Part shown: piece after piece, positions 1-11,920 of the stretch
How the letters are laid out: every line of letters starts with the position of its first letter
Position numbering within the stretch: the first letter of the stretch is position 1
Source of the DNA: Parapristionchus giblindavisi
Lineage: Eukaryota > Nematoda > Chromadorea > Rhabditida > Diplogasteridae
Reading direction: 5' to 3'
Length of the DNA: 64,000 nt
Assembly: GCA_943737045.1 (NCBI GenBank)
Contig: CALSFV010000217.1
Location: 806,001-870,000 of the forward strand
Made by a program: the position numbers and the translations under genes
The notes under the pieces: model-generated
Databases searched by the model: none
What the model saw: only the letters and a program-made list of their open reading frames with translations
Told to the model about the DNA's origin: nothing

Positions 1-333
1 CGCGAATATTTTCGTGAACAAACTGTGCAGACAGAATCATAGCAAAAGTTATTCTACATACCGTACACTATTTATTTTATGATAGTTCAGCTTATTGATT
101 GCTAGAAACATGAATGAACCATCAGGCCCCGTGCAGGGAAAGGCGCGCTTTTTGAAAATAGGAAAGTTCGGCAATAGGATTCGAACCCGCGACCATGCGC
201 TTTCTAGTCAGAAGTTTTACCACTACGCTAAGGGAACGATAAGTAGTCTCTCTATCTTCTTGCATATCACTACACCCTTGCATTAGCGAGATGTAGGAAA
301 TTTCAATGATCATTCGCGGGTCTCCACCTTTAA
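1..333. mobile_element. tRNA-bearing MITE family 1, copy cut by window start
   Basis: The right end CTCCACCTTTAA and body (TTTTCGTGAACAAACTGTG, AGCAAAAGTTATTCTACATA) match copies at 12108, 40359 and 62424. Positions 162-232 (minus) form a tRNA-like unit with box A TAGCGTAGTGGTA and box B GGTTCGAATCC, the best-kept box B of the family. Confidence 0.75.
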
Positions 334-916
334 TGCCGTCAAACATAACGGCAAACGGTAATTGATAATGACGATTTCTAAATTAGTACTAGTGCTTAGG
401 AAATAATGGGTATTTTAAAATGCTTCGATGATTTTCCTTTTATCAAATATTTTGGCTACAATTTCGCACTCTTTCTGTCGTTAAAATCAATCAATAATCG
501 ATCGAACCGTGCATAATTGTCGCTTTACTCTAGTTCAACTTAGTCTCTAGAGGGAGGGAACCGTGCAAATTGTGCAGAACTGTGCGATCGTATAGTCCCT
601 CTTACAGAGAGAGCGCCCTTATAACGGCTGACTCCACTCGTCTCTCTACGTTGATTAGCCAACCCTTTAGATAGTTCGAAAATTTTCATTCCTCATTTTG
701 AACTACCACTGCTTCACTGAAACGTAACTCAGCCATGTTTACTGAACATGTGATAATTCAATGATCGTACCAAGAATTATTTGATCTACACTGTGGAATA
801 TGAATATTTCCGAGTTTACCAGTTTCATCCCCACCTAACTGTGATCGCTAGACTTGAATAAATTATTATTATTGTTATTATTATTATTGTTATTAATTCA
901 ATGTGTTCCAGGAGCG
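334..916. other. Upstream region of the P450
   Basis: No gene seen. Contains ATTATTATTGTTATTATTAT (about 863-896) just before the P450 start and a repeated word GAACCGTGCA (505, 559). The promoter is presumably here, but no clear TATA or trans-splice site was found. Confidence 0.4.
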
Positions 917-3900
917 ATGTTCTTGATCATCGCATTTTCTGCCTTACTAGCCTACATAATCCTTTACTACAACGATGTGCGTCGTTATCCCAAGGGACCG
1001 TTGCCCCTGCCCTTCATCGGAAATCTTTACCATGTAGGTGTATAATAATCGGCTAGTATTGATTGACTCTAAACGTATAATTCAAGGTTCAAAGTATCCA
1101 AAAATGGAAAATAAATATCAATTAATTAATGAAATATCAATAAATTACTGAAATATCGATTAATTAATGTATCTTGTCAGGTGAAAATCGATAATCTTCA
1201 TCTTTATCTGCATGAACTCGGCAAGGAATATGGTTAGTTATGGTCAAATTATTGCGAGCGATCGATGTAGTGTTCAATTCTTGTTTATTGTTCACTATCT
1301 TCATCACAGTGTTCTGGTTCAAGCCATTTTGTTTCCATAGCCAGACAAGCGAAAGACGATTGCATTTGAGAGAGTTTTTTTTCTATGTTGAGCGGTCGTT
1401 TTGGCTTTCAAAGTCTATAGAACATTGTGTCATAAGTCATCAGTAATTACTAATAATTTAGTAATTAGTGAATGCTGACTAGCACAGGTGTGCGGAAAGT
1501 GATTTACCTATTGCCGAAATTTCCGAAATAAAAAAATCCTGTAATGGTAGGTGAATCATGAAAAAAACATCCAAACAAAATTTTTTTAAAAAGTCAGTTA
1601 GCACACGTTTCGCGTAAGATATCACAAGAATATTCTACTTATGGGAGCACAAATAACTAAAATTAGTGATATTTCATTCGTTGTTGCAATTTGTTGCAGT
1701 TGTTTTCGTTTGTTGAAGATTTTTATAAATGTTACATTTGGTTAATTTCAAAATTGCCTAAATTGCCGAAATTGCCTGAATTTTTTATTTCGGTATTCTG
1801 TTCTATTTACAGGTCATTGCTTCACTCTTTTCATACCAACGCCCGTTGTTATATTCACCAACTACTCCACTATCAACGAGGCTCTGGTTATCAAAGGTAT
1901 GAGAAAGCAAAAACAGGCGCTCAACAATAAATTAGTTATCAATCGCGCTTATCATTCTCTATTTTGACTTGATAAAGGCATATCTTTGACAATATCGAGA
2001 CAAAACATCCGGTACATGCGAAAGTTTCTTTACAAAAACTAAGAACAAATATATTTACCTGCCGCATGGCTCAATACCATCACTGTAATTCTTACTAATT
2101 CTTACTAAAACATTCTTACTGATTCTTTCGCAACTTCATTCTTACTAAGTCGATCATGACGATTATCGTAATGTAGGTTAGAAAAAAAGAAAAAAAATCA
2201 ATCCTATGCAGGGGGGGGGGAAGAAGTGCCCCTAGAGCATTGATTGTAGAGGACCAATTGATAATACACACCAAGAGAAAACGAAGTGTTGCAAAGAATC
2301 TTTCGCATCAACGTAAACTTGAATGCATAAAATATTTTATTTTGATCATTAGTTTTATTTTTGATAAATAATCAGTTATATTAATTTTTTAAATAGTATT
2401 TCCCAATGATTACAGGAGAACACTTTGCCGGCCGATCTCACACTCCCCCAGAAACCTTACTTCAGAAGGTTGGTTCATTTGCCTTTACATCGGAAATCTT
2501 TTTGAAATTCTGGAAAGGCCACTTTTTCATCCACATGGAACATTAATTTTATTAAATTTTACTACTCCCTTGGCGCAACGAGACATGTGGTAAAAAATAA
2601 AGAACATGTACGTGTTCATTATCCATTGATTAGAGGGGTTACAAAGATCACAAGTGGCGAATAATAGGATGTCGAGAACTATTCTATTAGCAATAAGCGA
2701 TAAACGTCAAGTAAGCATTATAAGTGATAAGACCCCGTCTCTCGCACTCTCACACCAGTCATTATCAATAATAATCTCGCACTATCACTCAATGCATGAT
2801 TTATAGTCTAACGATAGCTACAAGAGAGGGACTGTACTTGGAGAATCCAAAAATTTCCCTTATGATATCGCACTCTGGCTCATCCGCAAAAATCATCTTT
2901 ATATTCCAAACTATTTTTTCACTCATCAGTTATGAGTCTCTTATCGTTCGCATGAACTTTGATAAAAATATGATAATAATAACAGTAGTGAACCAGAGGT
3001 TGTAATGTAATAGACAATTTCTCATGTTGGGGTTAAATTACCCGTGAACATCATTTCTCTACAGTCTGAGTATTTTGTATGTACATTGCACATGTGAGTT
3101 GATGATTCGATTATCTCAACGTGGCTGACTTAATTCGAACGAAGTGGTTAAACAATTCGTATTCTTATTATTCTTATTGTTTATTCCATCATAACTGGAA
3201 ATGGATGTCGATGAGAGTTGGGTACAGTGGCTGTACAGGAGGTAAAGGCCAATCTGAATCACTTCAATTCAATTTTCAGATTTTGGTCTGCATCGACAAT
3301 TTTGATAGAATATTTCATAAAAAATATTAAAGAAGGGGACCCACGAGTTTTTTCGTGACTAAACTGGCCAGGCAGAACTATGGCTCACATCTCCTTGTAC
3401 ACAAAAACAATTTTCTCTAAAATTTTAGATGCCCCGGAATACCGTAATTCGGGCTTAAAGTTCATTGATAAGTCCAGGGAAAGGCGCGAGTTTTTGAAAT
3501 TGAAGTACAAATATATAGAAAATTGCAAACGGGAATCGAACCCACGTGGCGCGGTTACAAGCGCTGACTACTTACCACTGAGCCACACGCTCTACGCGTT
3601 CAACCAGTCAAATCTAATAGAGAAAGGAATGTCGCTTCCTATGTCCCACGTTCTTCATGTAAATAGCGCAGCCCAAATCTCGTGGGTCCCCTTCTTTAAC
3701 CAAAAAAGTACACATGATTTCCAGACATTTTGAATATTTCATTGTGTGACAGGTTCCTCAAACTGGTGTGGTCATATCGGACGGTGACGTGTGGAAGGAA
3801 CAGAGAAGAACGTCATTGAGAATTCTACGAGATCTTGGAGTGGGCAAAAACGTCATGGAGGGACAGGTACGAACCTTTTCTTAAACGATTTCTCATTTCA

Positions 3901-6900
3901 TAACGATCCTCATTTCGCCTAAAAGCTTTACTCTATGTTCTGGCAAGCTCTCTCGCAAGCAAAGAATGCGAAAATGTGTTGCCAGAGTTTCAAATTATAA
4001 TAGCTCTTGATGTACATGTAAAGTAGCAAATCAAGTGTGCAATCAACTGACAATGCCTCAAAATTTACAGATTAATCGTTCAATCGACGAATTGTTGGAA
4101 CAATTGAAGGCAACTAATGACGAAAAGACACCATACGATATGAATCTACCCATTCAGGTCAGTTTTAATAGTTTGTTCTCATTAATTGAAATTTTATGTC
4201 ATCTTCTTTTACATTAAAAGCACGGAAACTCATGATTAGAACTAAAATGATGCAGCAAATCTCTCTATACGTTTCCCAAAAAATTGTTTATTTCAAACAA
4301 TTGTGATGATTGCAGTTGTGCGTGGGCAACATCATCAACGAGTCCCTCTTCGGGTATCACTTCAAATACAATGATACGAAGAAGTTCGAGTACTTCTTAT
4401 CCAGAGTCAATAAACACATGCAGACCATCAGAGTGAGTTTCATTTAAGGGGGCAGTTATTGTGCGTATAAAATGTACTTGCATAAGAAAATGACTAACGG
4501 TGCTAACGAACGGAAGTCACAATCGAGAGGCGCGGCGACTCTGGTATTTTACCACTTAAAGTCTACTTAAACTTTCCCACTTTAAGTAGACTTTAAGTAA
4601 ACTTAAAGTGAGACGTAAGTCTACTTAAAGTGGTGTGGTATACTGTAATGCATTTCGTCAAATGTTCTTTCACTTAAACTTTACTTAAAGTCTGCTTAAA
4701 GTCTGTGACGTAGTTTAAGTAGACTTTAAGTGGCAAAATACCAGAGGAGATGTAGCTTTCTACATCTCGCCCCGCCTCTCGATTGTCTCTCCGCTGCCTC
4801 TCTCTAACCCGGCTGACCTTCGCCGCGCGTTATATGATATATAAAAGAGATCGGAGAAAACAAGAAAGTTCTCTTCTACAAATAAAACAAGTGATTTTTA
4901 TACGCTCAATACCCATCTTTTCAGTGTTTGAATTCCGGCCGGTGTTTTTTTAGCTCTACCACTGGCGCAGGAAATAATGTACAAAAAATCATGCCAAAAC
5001 ACATTGCTTAATGTAGTTTACAAGAAAATTCTCCACTGTTTTTATTGTAAATGTTTGTAAATATTCAGGATAATATCTTCGTTCTACTCGTTGGAGCGTA
5101 TCCCTGGATGAGATATGTTCCTATCATAGGCAGGAAAGGATACGATGAACCGATTGCTAATGTTTCACAAGTAGGAAAGATATTAGGAAAAAGTTACTAT
5201 TATAGAATTACAAAAGTTTTTCATACACCACGCAAATGCTTCTCCACCGTTGAGAAAAACGCACCCAAAAATTTTTGCCAAATTTTCGGAGTTTTTCCGA
5301 ACTTTTTAAAGTGCATATAATTTAATTTTTGTTGAAAAACAAAGAAATGACGAGAAAATTCCATAAAATTCAATAAAATAAGCGAAAATAAAATGTCTCT
5401 CGAAGAAGTGGGCGAAGTTAGAGTATTGCGCGGCAATACTCTAACTTCGACCACTTCTTCGAGCGACATTTGTATTGTTCGGACAGTTTTAATTCTATAA
5501 TACAATACGCCACAGAAATCACAAATTTTTTTATTGTGTCTGCAAAGGCTTTCTAAAATTTTTAAATTCCCCCCCCCCCAAAAGTTTTAACTTCTGTCAC
5601 AATTTTGATAATTTTGCAAAAGCTTTTTGCTTACTATGCTGTATTGTAGCCTACCAACCAGCTAGACAAATCCTCTGTTGGAGTATTATTATTGCGATTA
5701 GGCATTTGTACCAGCAGCCGCCGTACCAAATCTATCGAAAATGAGAATGGAATAAAACGAGAGAGCAAAGGCAAATGAAGAGAGTTAATAAAAAATGGAC
5801 TTCAGAAAAGTCCAAAAAAATGAATTGGTACGGCGGCAGTTGTTTTAAATGAAAAAAAAATTAAATTATCGATTTTTAGTACCAGGACTTCATCGAGGAA
5901 GAGGTCGGTAAAATCGCTGAGAAGTTTGATGAAGAGCATGAACCAACGAACTTTGTCGAGTCTTATCTTGCAGAGATGAAGAGGAATCCGGGACTGGAGT
6001 TAGTTGATAATTGCTTAATTAAATTTAATTAAGTACCTTATTATTTTCTCATACCTCAAAAAGCTAATTATGAATCTTAATTGCGAAAACATTGAACTTG
6101 GATAAAGTTCATATAGATTTTGCTACAACTATCGAAGCAGGAGTAGTCATAGCATTAAAAATCTTACAAAACTCTTGTGTACAACTCTTGCGCATCCTTT
6201 TACTTCAGCTATTACGAAAATTTTTTGGTTGGTAGACCAAGAACATTATCGATTTATCGATTTCAAAATCTCTACAATGACATTTCAGTATGACTAATCT
6301 ATACGCAATCGGTGTGGACTTCTGGCTGGCGGGAATGGAAACGACGAGTACCACTCTCAGATGGGCTATTCTATTCTTGATGAAGTTCCCTCATGTTCAG
6401 GTATGCAATATATTATTGGAAGAGAATTAAATGTGAAGCATATATTATATAAAATCATGCAAATGTACTGTAATAATATTATATAACATGCAAAGAGATC
6501 ATCGTTGATCTACCTTCTGCAAATGTAGACAGTGCACAATGTTCCAATAACGAACCTTGTCCAATGTCTAGATTTGCTGAACGTTGGTCAATAATGATCT
6601 CGTGTTTTCTTTGTACGAGAGCGTCCACAATAACATACGTATTTTGTTTTCACATTGTTTGATCATTGTTATTCGAACATTTTGGGATGGAAAATCGCAT
6701 TTATGATGTGAAATTTCAGATTAAAAACAAGACAAAAACAAGTCCTATCTGTTAAGGATCGAGTGCGTTGTGAGCTTCAGAAGGTCGTAGGAGTTCATCG
6801 TCGAGTTGAAATGTCCGATAAACCCAAGCTGCCCTACTTCACTGCAACCATTGCTGAGATCCAGAGATACGCCAATATGGTCACGTTCTTGGGTGCCCAT

Positions 6901-9158
6901 CGATGTATGCATACCTCATATTACGGCTTTCTTGATTTTTCTTGGATTCATTTTCTTGATTTGACCGTACATATATCAAAAGGAAGATTCAGTAATGATA
7001 AATATAGTTCGTCGAACCTACGATTCGTGCAAAACGAACGCGCCACCTACCGATTGAGTCATCCGTATATTACTCTTGAATTACGTTTGCAGGCACAGCG
7101 GACATGGAGATCGCGGGGAAATTCATTCCCAAGGACACCATTACGATGCCGCAGATCTATTCCGTCCTGAAGGATGACGAAGCCTTTGAGGACAACGAGG
7201 AATTCAGACCTGAAAGATTCCTGGAGGACGATGGAAAGGCATTTAACAAGGTGCGGCAGATCGAATAAATGGAAACCTAAAAAGCGACACCCCAAGCCAA
7301 TTCGAAACACGCCACGCTGGCCGCACTCTCTTGTCTGGGGGGCATGACAGAAGCGCAACGTCTAAAGCGCAACTGCCACTTTTCGACAAAAGCGCAACCG
7401 TGAAAATCGCAAACGACAAAAGCGCAACGGGGTATATCTCGGTTGGGGATGAACGTACGGACCTCTGGATGGGCTTATCCGAACCCACTCGGCTCACGCT
7501 ATTATGGTACAAGTTGATGTTTGATCTCTCACACATAAACGACAAAAGCGCAACGGGGGATATCTCGGTTGGGGATGAACGTACGGACCTCTGGATGGGC
7601 TTATCCGAACCCACTCGGCTCACGCTATTATGGTACAAGTTGATCTTTGATCTCTCACACCTAAACGACAAAAGCGCAACGGGGCATATCTCAGTCGCAG
7701 ATTAGCTGCATAATTTTCGACGAAGCCTTTGAGGAACATTTTTCACAAAAAGTGATCGAGATATGCTCGCTCATATTTCGATCAAGGATGAACATATGAA
7801 AAATCAATAAGAGGATTCGAAATTTAGAAATCATGACTCGAATTGAGTCAAATCTGACATAGCACGGTAGAGCGTCGCAGCTAATCTGCGACTGAGATAT
7901 GCCCCGTTGCGCTTTTGTCGTTTAGGTGTGAGAGATCAAAGATCAACTTGAACCATAATAGCGTGAACCGAGTGGGTTCGGGTAACCCATCCAGAGGTCC
8001 GTACGTTCATCCCCAACCGAGATATGCCCCGTTGCGCTTTTGTCGTTTATGTGTGAGAGATCAAAGATCAACTTGTACCATAATAGCGTGAACCGAGTGG
8101 GTTCGGGTAAACCCATCCAGAGGTCCGTACGTTCATCCCCAACCGAGATATCCCCCGTTGCGCTTTTGTCGTGTGGGTGTGAGAGATCAAAGATCAACTC
8201 GTACCATAATAGCGTGAGCCGAGTGGGTTCGGGTAAACCCATCCAGAGGTCCGTACGTTCATCCCCAACCGAGATATCCCCCGTTGCGCTTTTGTCGTTT
8301 ATGTGTGAGAGATCAAACATCAACTTGTACCATAATAGCGTGAGCCGAGTGGGTTCGGATAAACCCGGCCAGATGACTATACGGTCATCCCCGACCGAGA
8401 TATGCTCCGTTGCGCTTTTGTCGTTTGCGCTCAAGGAAGTGCTGTTGCGCATTTGACGTTGCGCTTCTGACATGCCCCCCTTGTCTGCGAGAGAGTATTG
8501 AAAATGCGGAGGGCAAAGTTAGCTTGGGGTGTGCTTTTAAACAATTCAGGACATCTTGACACCGAATGCGTTTATGTTCTGTATAGCCTTTTTCTGTGAT
8601 AGCATGGCTATTAGCTTTCAAACTACCTTTTTCTGTCACTGTGAGCGATGAGCAATGTCAAACTAGGGACATATTCTCTGGAAAATCATGATTAATATTC
8701 TTTCAGAAACAGATGGAACGAATGATCGCTTTCGGTCTGGGAAAGAGACAGTGTGTTGGAGAAGGTTTGTTTGTTTTACTAGCTTGACATTTTTCCAACG
8801 AAATTCATATTCTAATTCGAAATTCACCAACCTCACCACTCTCGTATGTTTTTATATCTCGACAATGTGGTGTTCCTAAAAGGCGTACCCGAGCTAATTT
8901 TACTCTCCGCTCTGACAACGCTCTCTCGTAGACAAAGAAAGCGAGAGAGTGTTGTCGGAGCGGAGAGTTTAAATGAGTTCGCGTTAAAGAAGCATTATGA
9001 ACAATTATTCAGGCCTCGCTCGTATGGAGCTCTTTCTCGTCCTCGCGACGCTCATTCTCCACTACCGATTCGAACCTGTTGCAGAGTGTGACCTGACTCC
9101 TGTCTTTAGCGCAGTTCTACTTCCCAGACCTTATAAGTGTAGGGTTGTGTCTGTCTGA
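917..9158 (+). CDS. Cytochrome P450, CYP33/34/35-like (CYP2 clan), 14 exons
   Basis: Haem-thiolate monooxygenase, probably anchored in the ER membrane and oxidising xenobiotics or lipids. Exons: 917-1033, 1181-1232, 1813-1896, 2416-2468, 3753-3866, 4071-4157, 4316-4432, 5069-5170, 5880-5998, 6289-6400, 6757-6904, 7093-7250, 8707-8764, 9013-9158. All junctions keep phase and give 488 residues, normal for the family. Visible landmarks: hydrophobic N-terminal anchor, proline hinge KGPLPLPFIGN, helix C WKEQRR, helix I AGMETT, helix K EIQR, PERF motif (FRPERFLED), haem loop FGLGKRQCVGEG with the cysteine ligand, then LARMELF. The start at 917 precedes the anchor directly. An AATAAA lies at 9235. 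Introns hold a tRNA-bearing MITE, an ACTTAAAGT MITE and a 126-bp repeat element. Subfamily is from memory of nematode P450s; P450 identity is firm. Confidence 0.93.
3327..3699. mobile_element. tRNA-bearing MITE family 2, complete copy
   Basis: Near-perfect inverted ends TTAAAGAAGGGGACCCACGA bound 373 bp in P450 intron 4. Positions 3527-3596 (minus) carry a tRNA-like unit with near-consensus box A TGGCTCAGTGGTA and box B GGGTTCGATTCCC. Its body differs from family 1, so this looks like an independent pairing of a tRNA-like unit with inverted ends. Confidence 0.85.
4539..4746. mobile_element. ACTTAAAGT hairpin MITE, copy 1
   Basis: Inverted ends CTCTGGTATTTTACCACTTA; the interior is rich in ACTTTAAGTAGACTTTAAGT and its inverse. 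Both arms carry the same core, so the transcript would fold into a long hairpin. In P450 intron 7; about 208 bp. Confidence 0.8.
4748..4856. repeat. Dispersed repeat shared with 13115-13215 (inverted)
   Basis: TCTCGATTGTCTCTCCGCTG, then ACCCGGCTGA and ATATATAAAAGAGATCGG, recur reversed at 13115-13215. It adjoins the ACTTAAAGT MITE, so that MITE may have landed in an older element. Confidence 0.6.
7337..8480. mobile_element. Palindromic element with 126-bp tandem units in both arms
   Basis: Inverted ends GGGGGGCATGACAGAAGCGC. The left arm has units beginning ACGACAAAAGCGCAAC at 7414, 7540 and 7666; the right arm has the inverse, ending at 7920, 8045, 8171, 8297 and 8423. The period is 126 bp (once 125). 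Each unit holds GTTGATCTTTGATCTCTCAC. It lies in P450 intron 12, inside a CTCTCG-type MITE whose halves flank it (7276-7336 and 8481-8550). Confidence 0.85.
8878..8985. mobile_element. CTCTCG hairpin MITE in P450 intron 13
   Basis: AAAGGCGTACCCGAGCTAAT, CTCTCCGCTCTGACAACGCT and CTCTCG, then the inverse through GAGCGGAGAG. Other copies: 7276-8550 (split by an insert), 23507-23633, 23985-24399 (split), 49598-49685 (partial), 58433-58546, 60652-60760. Consensus ends are roughly TTTAAAGGCACACCCCAAGC. Confidence 0.75.
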
Positions 9159-9564
9159 TAGGTCAATCGATTGTACCCCAATAATCATCACAATATTTGT
9201 AATATTTTCTGTCGATTATCGATTATTTTGCAGCAATAAATTTTGTAAAATGTCGTATTTATCTATTTATTTGATGCACGAATACATAATGATAGGCGAA
9301 GTGATAATAAATATAAATATAAATATCTAAATATAATGTTTTGTCTTGCAGCTATTTTGAGAGAACTTGCTTATAATAGGTTGAATAAGGTAAAATTTCG
9401 ACCGCACTTTTTCATTTTAGATTGCCATATCATAGATCACACTACATAACAAATTACCTTTGTTTTGATTCATCTTACATTGCATTTTCATTTTATCCAA
9501 ATTTTCCCACTCATTCTTTGTCCGTAAACTCGTGAAGATAGGTCGTCCTGACCTCGCTGCCACA

Positions 9565-11920
9565 ATGGCTTCGCCAGGAAAGGTATACTGTAGGCACACC
9601 GCGGAATGCGATCGCAAACTGACTACCGTAATCTCAGGAAATCGAGATCGACATACCGATGGAGGAGGGTGAACCGCTCGGAGCCATTCCGAACGATAAA
9701 ATGGTCATTACTAGGGTGCAGCCGGGCACACTCGCTGAAGGAAAACTTCAGGTTTGATCTTTGATCTTTGATCTTTCGATCGCGATACCGTATCCCAATG
9801 ATGGCCAAAGCGGAAGAGACAAACTGACATGATTCAGAAAATGTCGTAAAAATGAATTTGGTACTCTGGCAAAAGATTGTCTGACCACTACAAGTTTGAT
9901 TTAAAAAAAAAAGTTTTTGAGCTTTGATCTTTGATCTTTGCAGCTCGGAGACCAGATACTTCGTGTCAATGATACAATAGTCAGGGACAATAATCACTTC
10001 TTCAACCTTCTTCGTTTCGCTCCTCCGTGTGCCAGGTGGAATACTGATGCCATTTTGGACGACTGTAGCCGTTTTGGACTACTGTAACCGTAACCCCGCC
10101 CACATTCATAACCGTCATTTAGACTTACCGTATACCGTGACGAGAGGAAGGCCGAGGAGCTCCTGAATCGTCTTCATATTCCGGCCGATCGTGAGCGTAA
10201 TATCATCAGAAGAGATGGATTTTCGTATGAGGTAGGGAAGATGACACTGCTCCCGAAGCCCAGATCGCCTCATAAGTGAGCGGAGCAAGGGTCGAACTAG
10301 ATCAAAGATCAGGCACTCGATAACTATGGTTTAGCCCTCCGAATCTATAAACTAGGTTGTCCTTGTCACTTTTGATCATTCTGATTATCTAATTCAGTTC
10401 AAAGGCTCCAACCCAAATCTGGGCATCTGGAGTAGTGTCCGGAAGGTGATCTGGAAGATCTTTCGAGAACCGACTTTTTTAGCTCGTCAATATGACCTGG
10501 AGGCCCGATGGACCCAAGCTCGGTCTTGGCATCAAGCACTTCCAGAATCGTGTGCTTGTGTCAAAATGCGATCCGGGTACAGTCGCTGTTACATGTCTTA
10601 AGGTGAGCACTGTAGTCTAGACTACGGTAATCTTATATTACTGTATCTTGCGATTACGATAGATAGCTTGTATTTTTTAAGATCGGAGATCATATCGTCG
10701 ATGTCAACGGTCAACCTGTAACAGACAAGGATGTCGCCCGTGGTATTTTAGTCAGGGCTCTTCAGGTACGGAAAATATCGGATACGCTAATCGATAGCCG
10801 ATTTATACGGTAACTGCATACGGTAAGTAAATAAATCCATGATTGCAGAATACTGGTAAAGTATCGATGGTCGTGGAGAGACCGGAAACGATGGAAGCCA
10901 AACACTGGGTAGCCAAGGCTCTCGCGGTCCAGGTTCACAGCACTTGAGCTGGCACTGTCTCAGAACACGGGAATAGTCCAAAAGATACTAAAAATGAAAT
11001 AAACATGAAAGAAAGGGCATTTGCACTAGACTTTTATACTCTTCCTTGGACAGGTTCTGTGATTTGTAGTAGTGCCCTTGAGCTAACATGGCGCACACTG
11101 GCGGCAAACTATTATGTCAGAGCTATAGGTTATCAAGATGCGGTCAACTCCGGTATTTTTTACTCGCGGGGCACACCGTTCAATCCCGTGGTGTACGCCG
11201 CGAGGTACACCGCGGGGTAGAACACTTAGACGGGGTACCTCGCGAGCTGCAGCCTCTAGACGGGGAGACCCGCGAGGTGGACGACGGCGTGCCTCGCGGG
11301 GCAGGAGGAACGGTGTGCCCCGCGAGATTTGATGTCCACCCCGCGAGGCACGCCGTCACTTCCACACCGTGGTGCACCTCGCGGTGTACCCCGCGAGATT
11401 TGGCCTCTCAACGGTGTGCCACGCGAGCAAAAAATACCGGAGAATGCAGTATGAGATAGCTTAGGTAGTTTACTCCAGTCCCCGTTTCCATCTCGAGCGA
11501 TAGAGTAGTATCGATAGTATAGCGATAGAGTATAAAGTACTGTCTTTGGAATAGCTAGGAGTAAAGTATACTTTATCTATGGCAGTCCGGTAAGATAACC
11601 GAAATCTAAGAGAAGTAAGTTTATGTAACAAGCACCGCCTTACAGACTGCTCTGCCTCCATCGGTGCAGATGAACTCTGATGTACGCAAGATCGCACAGA
11701 AGGAACGCGCGCGTCTCGCCAAGAAGCCCAAGGTATACGGTAGTTCTTAGATGCGGTATGTATACGGTAGTTGCCAGATACGGTATGCTTTAAGGACATC
11801 AAGGGCATTCTGTCTTCTCAAGGCAAGAATGAGAGGCCGGTATCGATTGATGAAGGCGAATATGGATATATCATCGCGTCTGATCACGAGGGCAAGAACC
11901 TCCGAGCAGTCAAGAGATAG
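9565..11920 (+). CDS. Nematode protein with two PDZ domains, 10 exons
   Basis: Probable cytoplasmic scaffold of about 303 residues. Exons: 9565-9582, 9638-9751, 9944-10035, 10123-10275, 10398-10431, 10483-10602, 10682-10765, 10849-10932, 11646-11732, 11795-11920. PDZ1 (about residues 15-80) has the carboxylate-binding loop as EPLGAIP, then [18 protein letters not shown] and ILRVND. PDZ2 (about 145-205) has the loop KLGLGIKHF, then [20 protein letters not shown] and DVARGIL. The tail is Lys/Arg-rich ([14 protein letters not shown]) and ends at TAG. The exon 5 donor is uncertain: GTAGTG at 10432 keeps frame, while GTGATC at 10446 matches the family better but breaks phase with the next exon. 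Intron 2 starts and ends in GATCTTT repeats; intron 8 (10933-11645) holds a GC-rich palindromic MITE. No specific C. elegans orthologue is asserted. Confidence 0.85.
11148..11442. mobile_element. GC-rich palindromic MITE in PDZ-gene intron 8
   Basis: Ends CTCCGGTATTTTTTACTCGC and reversed CTCCGGTATTTTTTGCTCGC. The interior repeats CCGCGAGG/CCTCGCGG-like words and is strongly self-complementary, far more GC-rich than the surroundings. Open frames on both strands here (11088-11459, 11180-11377) are by-products of that composition. Confidence 0.75.

Noticed and set aside
3527..3596. A functional tRNA gene on the minus strand (good A and B boxes)
   Set aside because: The acceptor arms do not pair and the unit sits at a fixed place inside an inverted-repeat element; a tRNA-derived part of a MITE explains it better.
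7331..7705. Protein-coding gene made of 42-residue repeats
   Set aside because: Lies in a P450 intron inside a palindromic element, is open on both strands and has no splice or start context; kept only as a low-interest finding.
7905..8423. CRISPR-like array
   Set aside because: Whole 126-bp units are repeated without unique spacers, in a eukaryotic intron.
11088..11459. Arg/Gly-rich open frames on both strands
   Set aside because: By-product of a GC-rich palindromic MITE in an intron of the PDZ gene.
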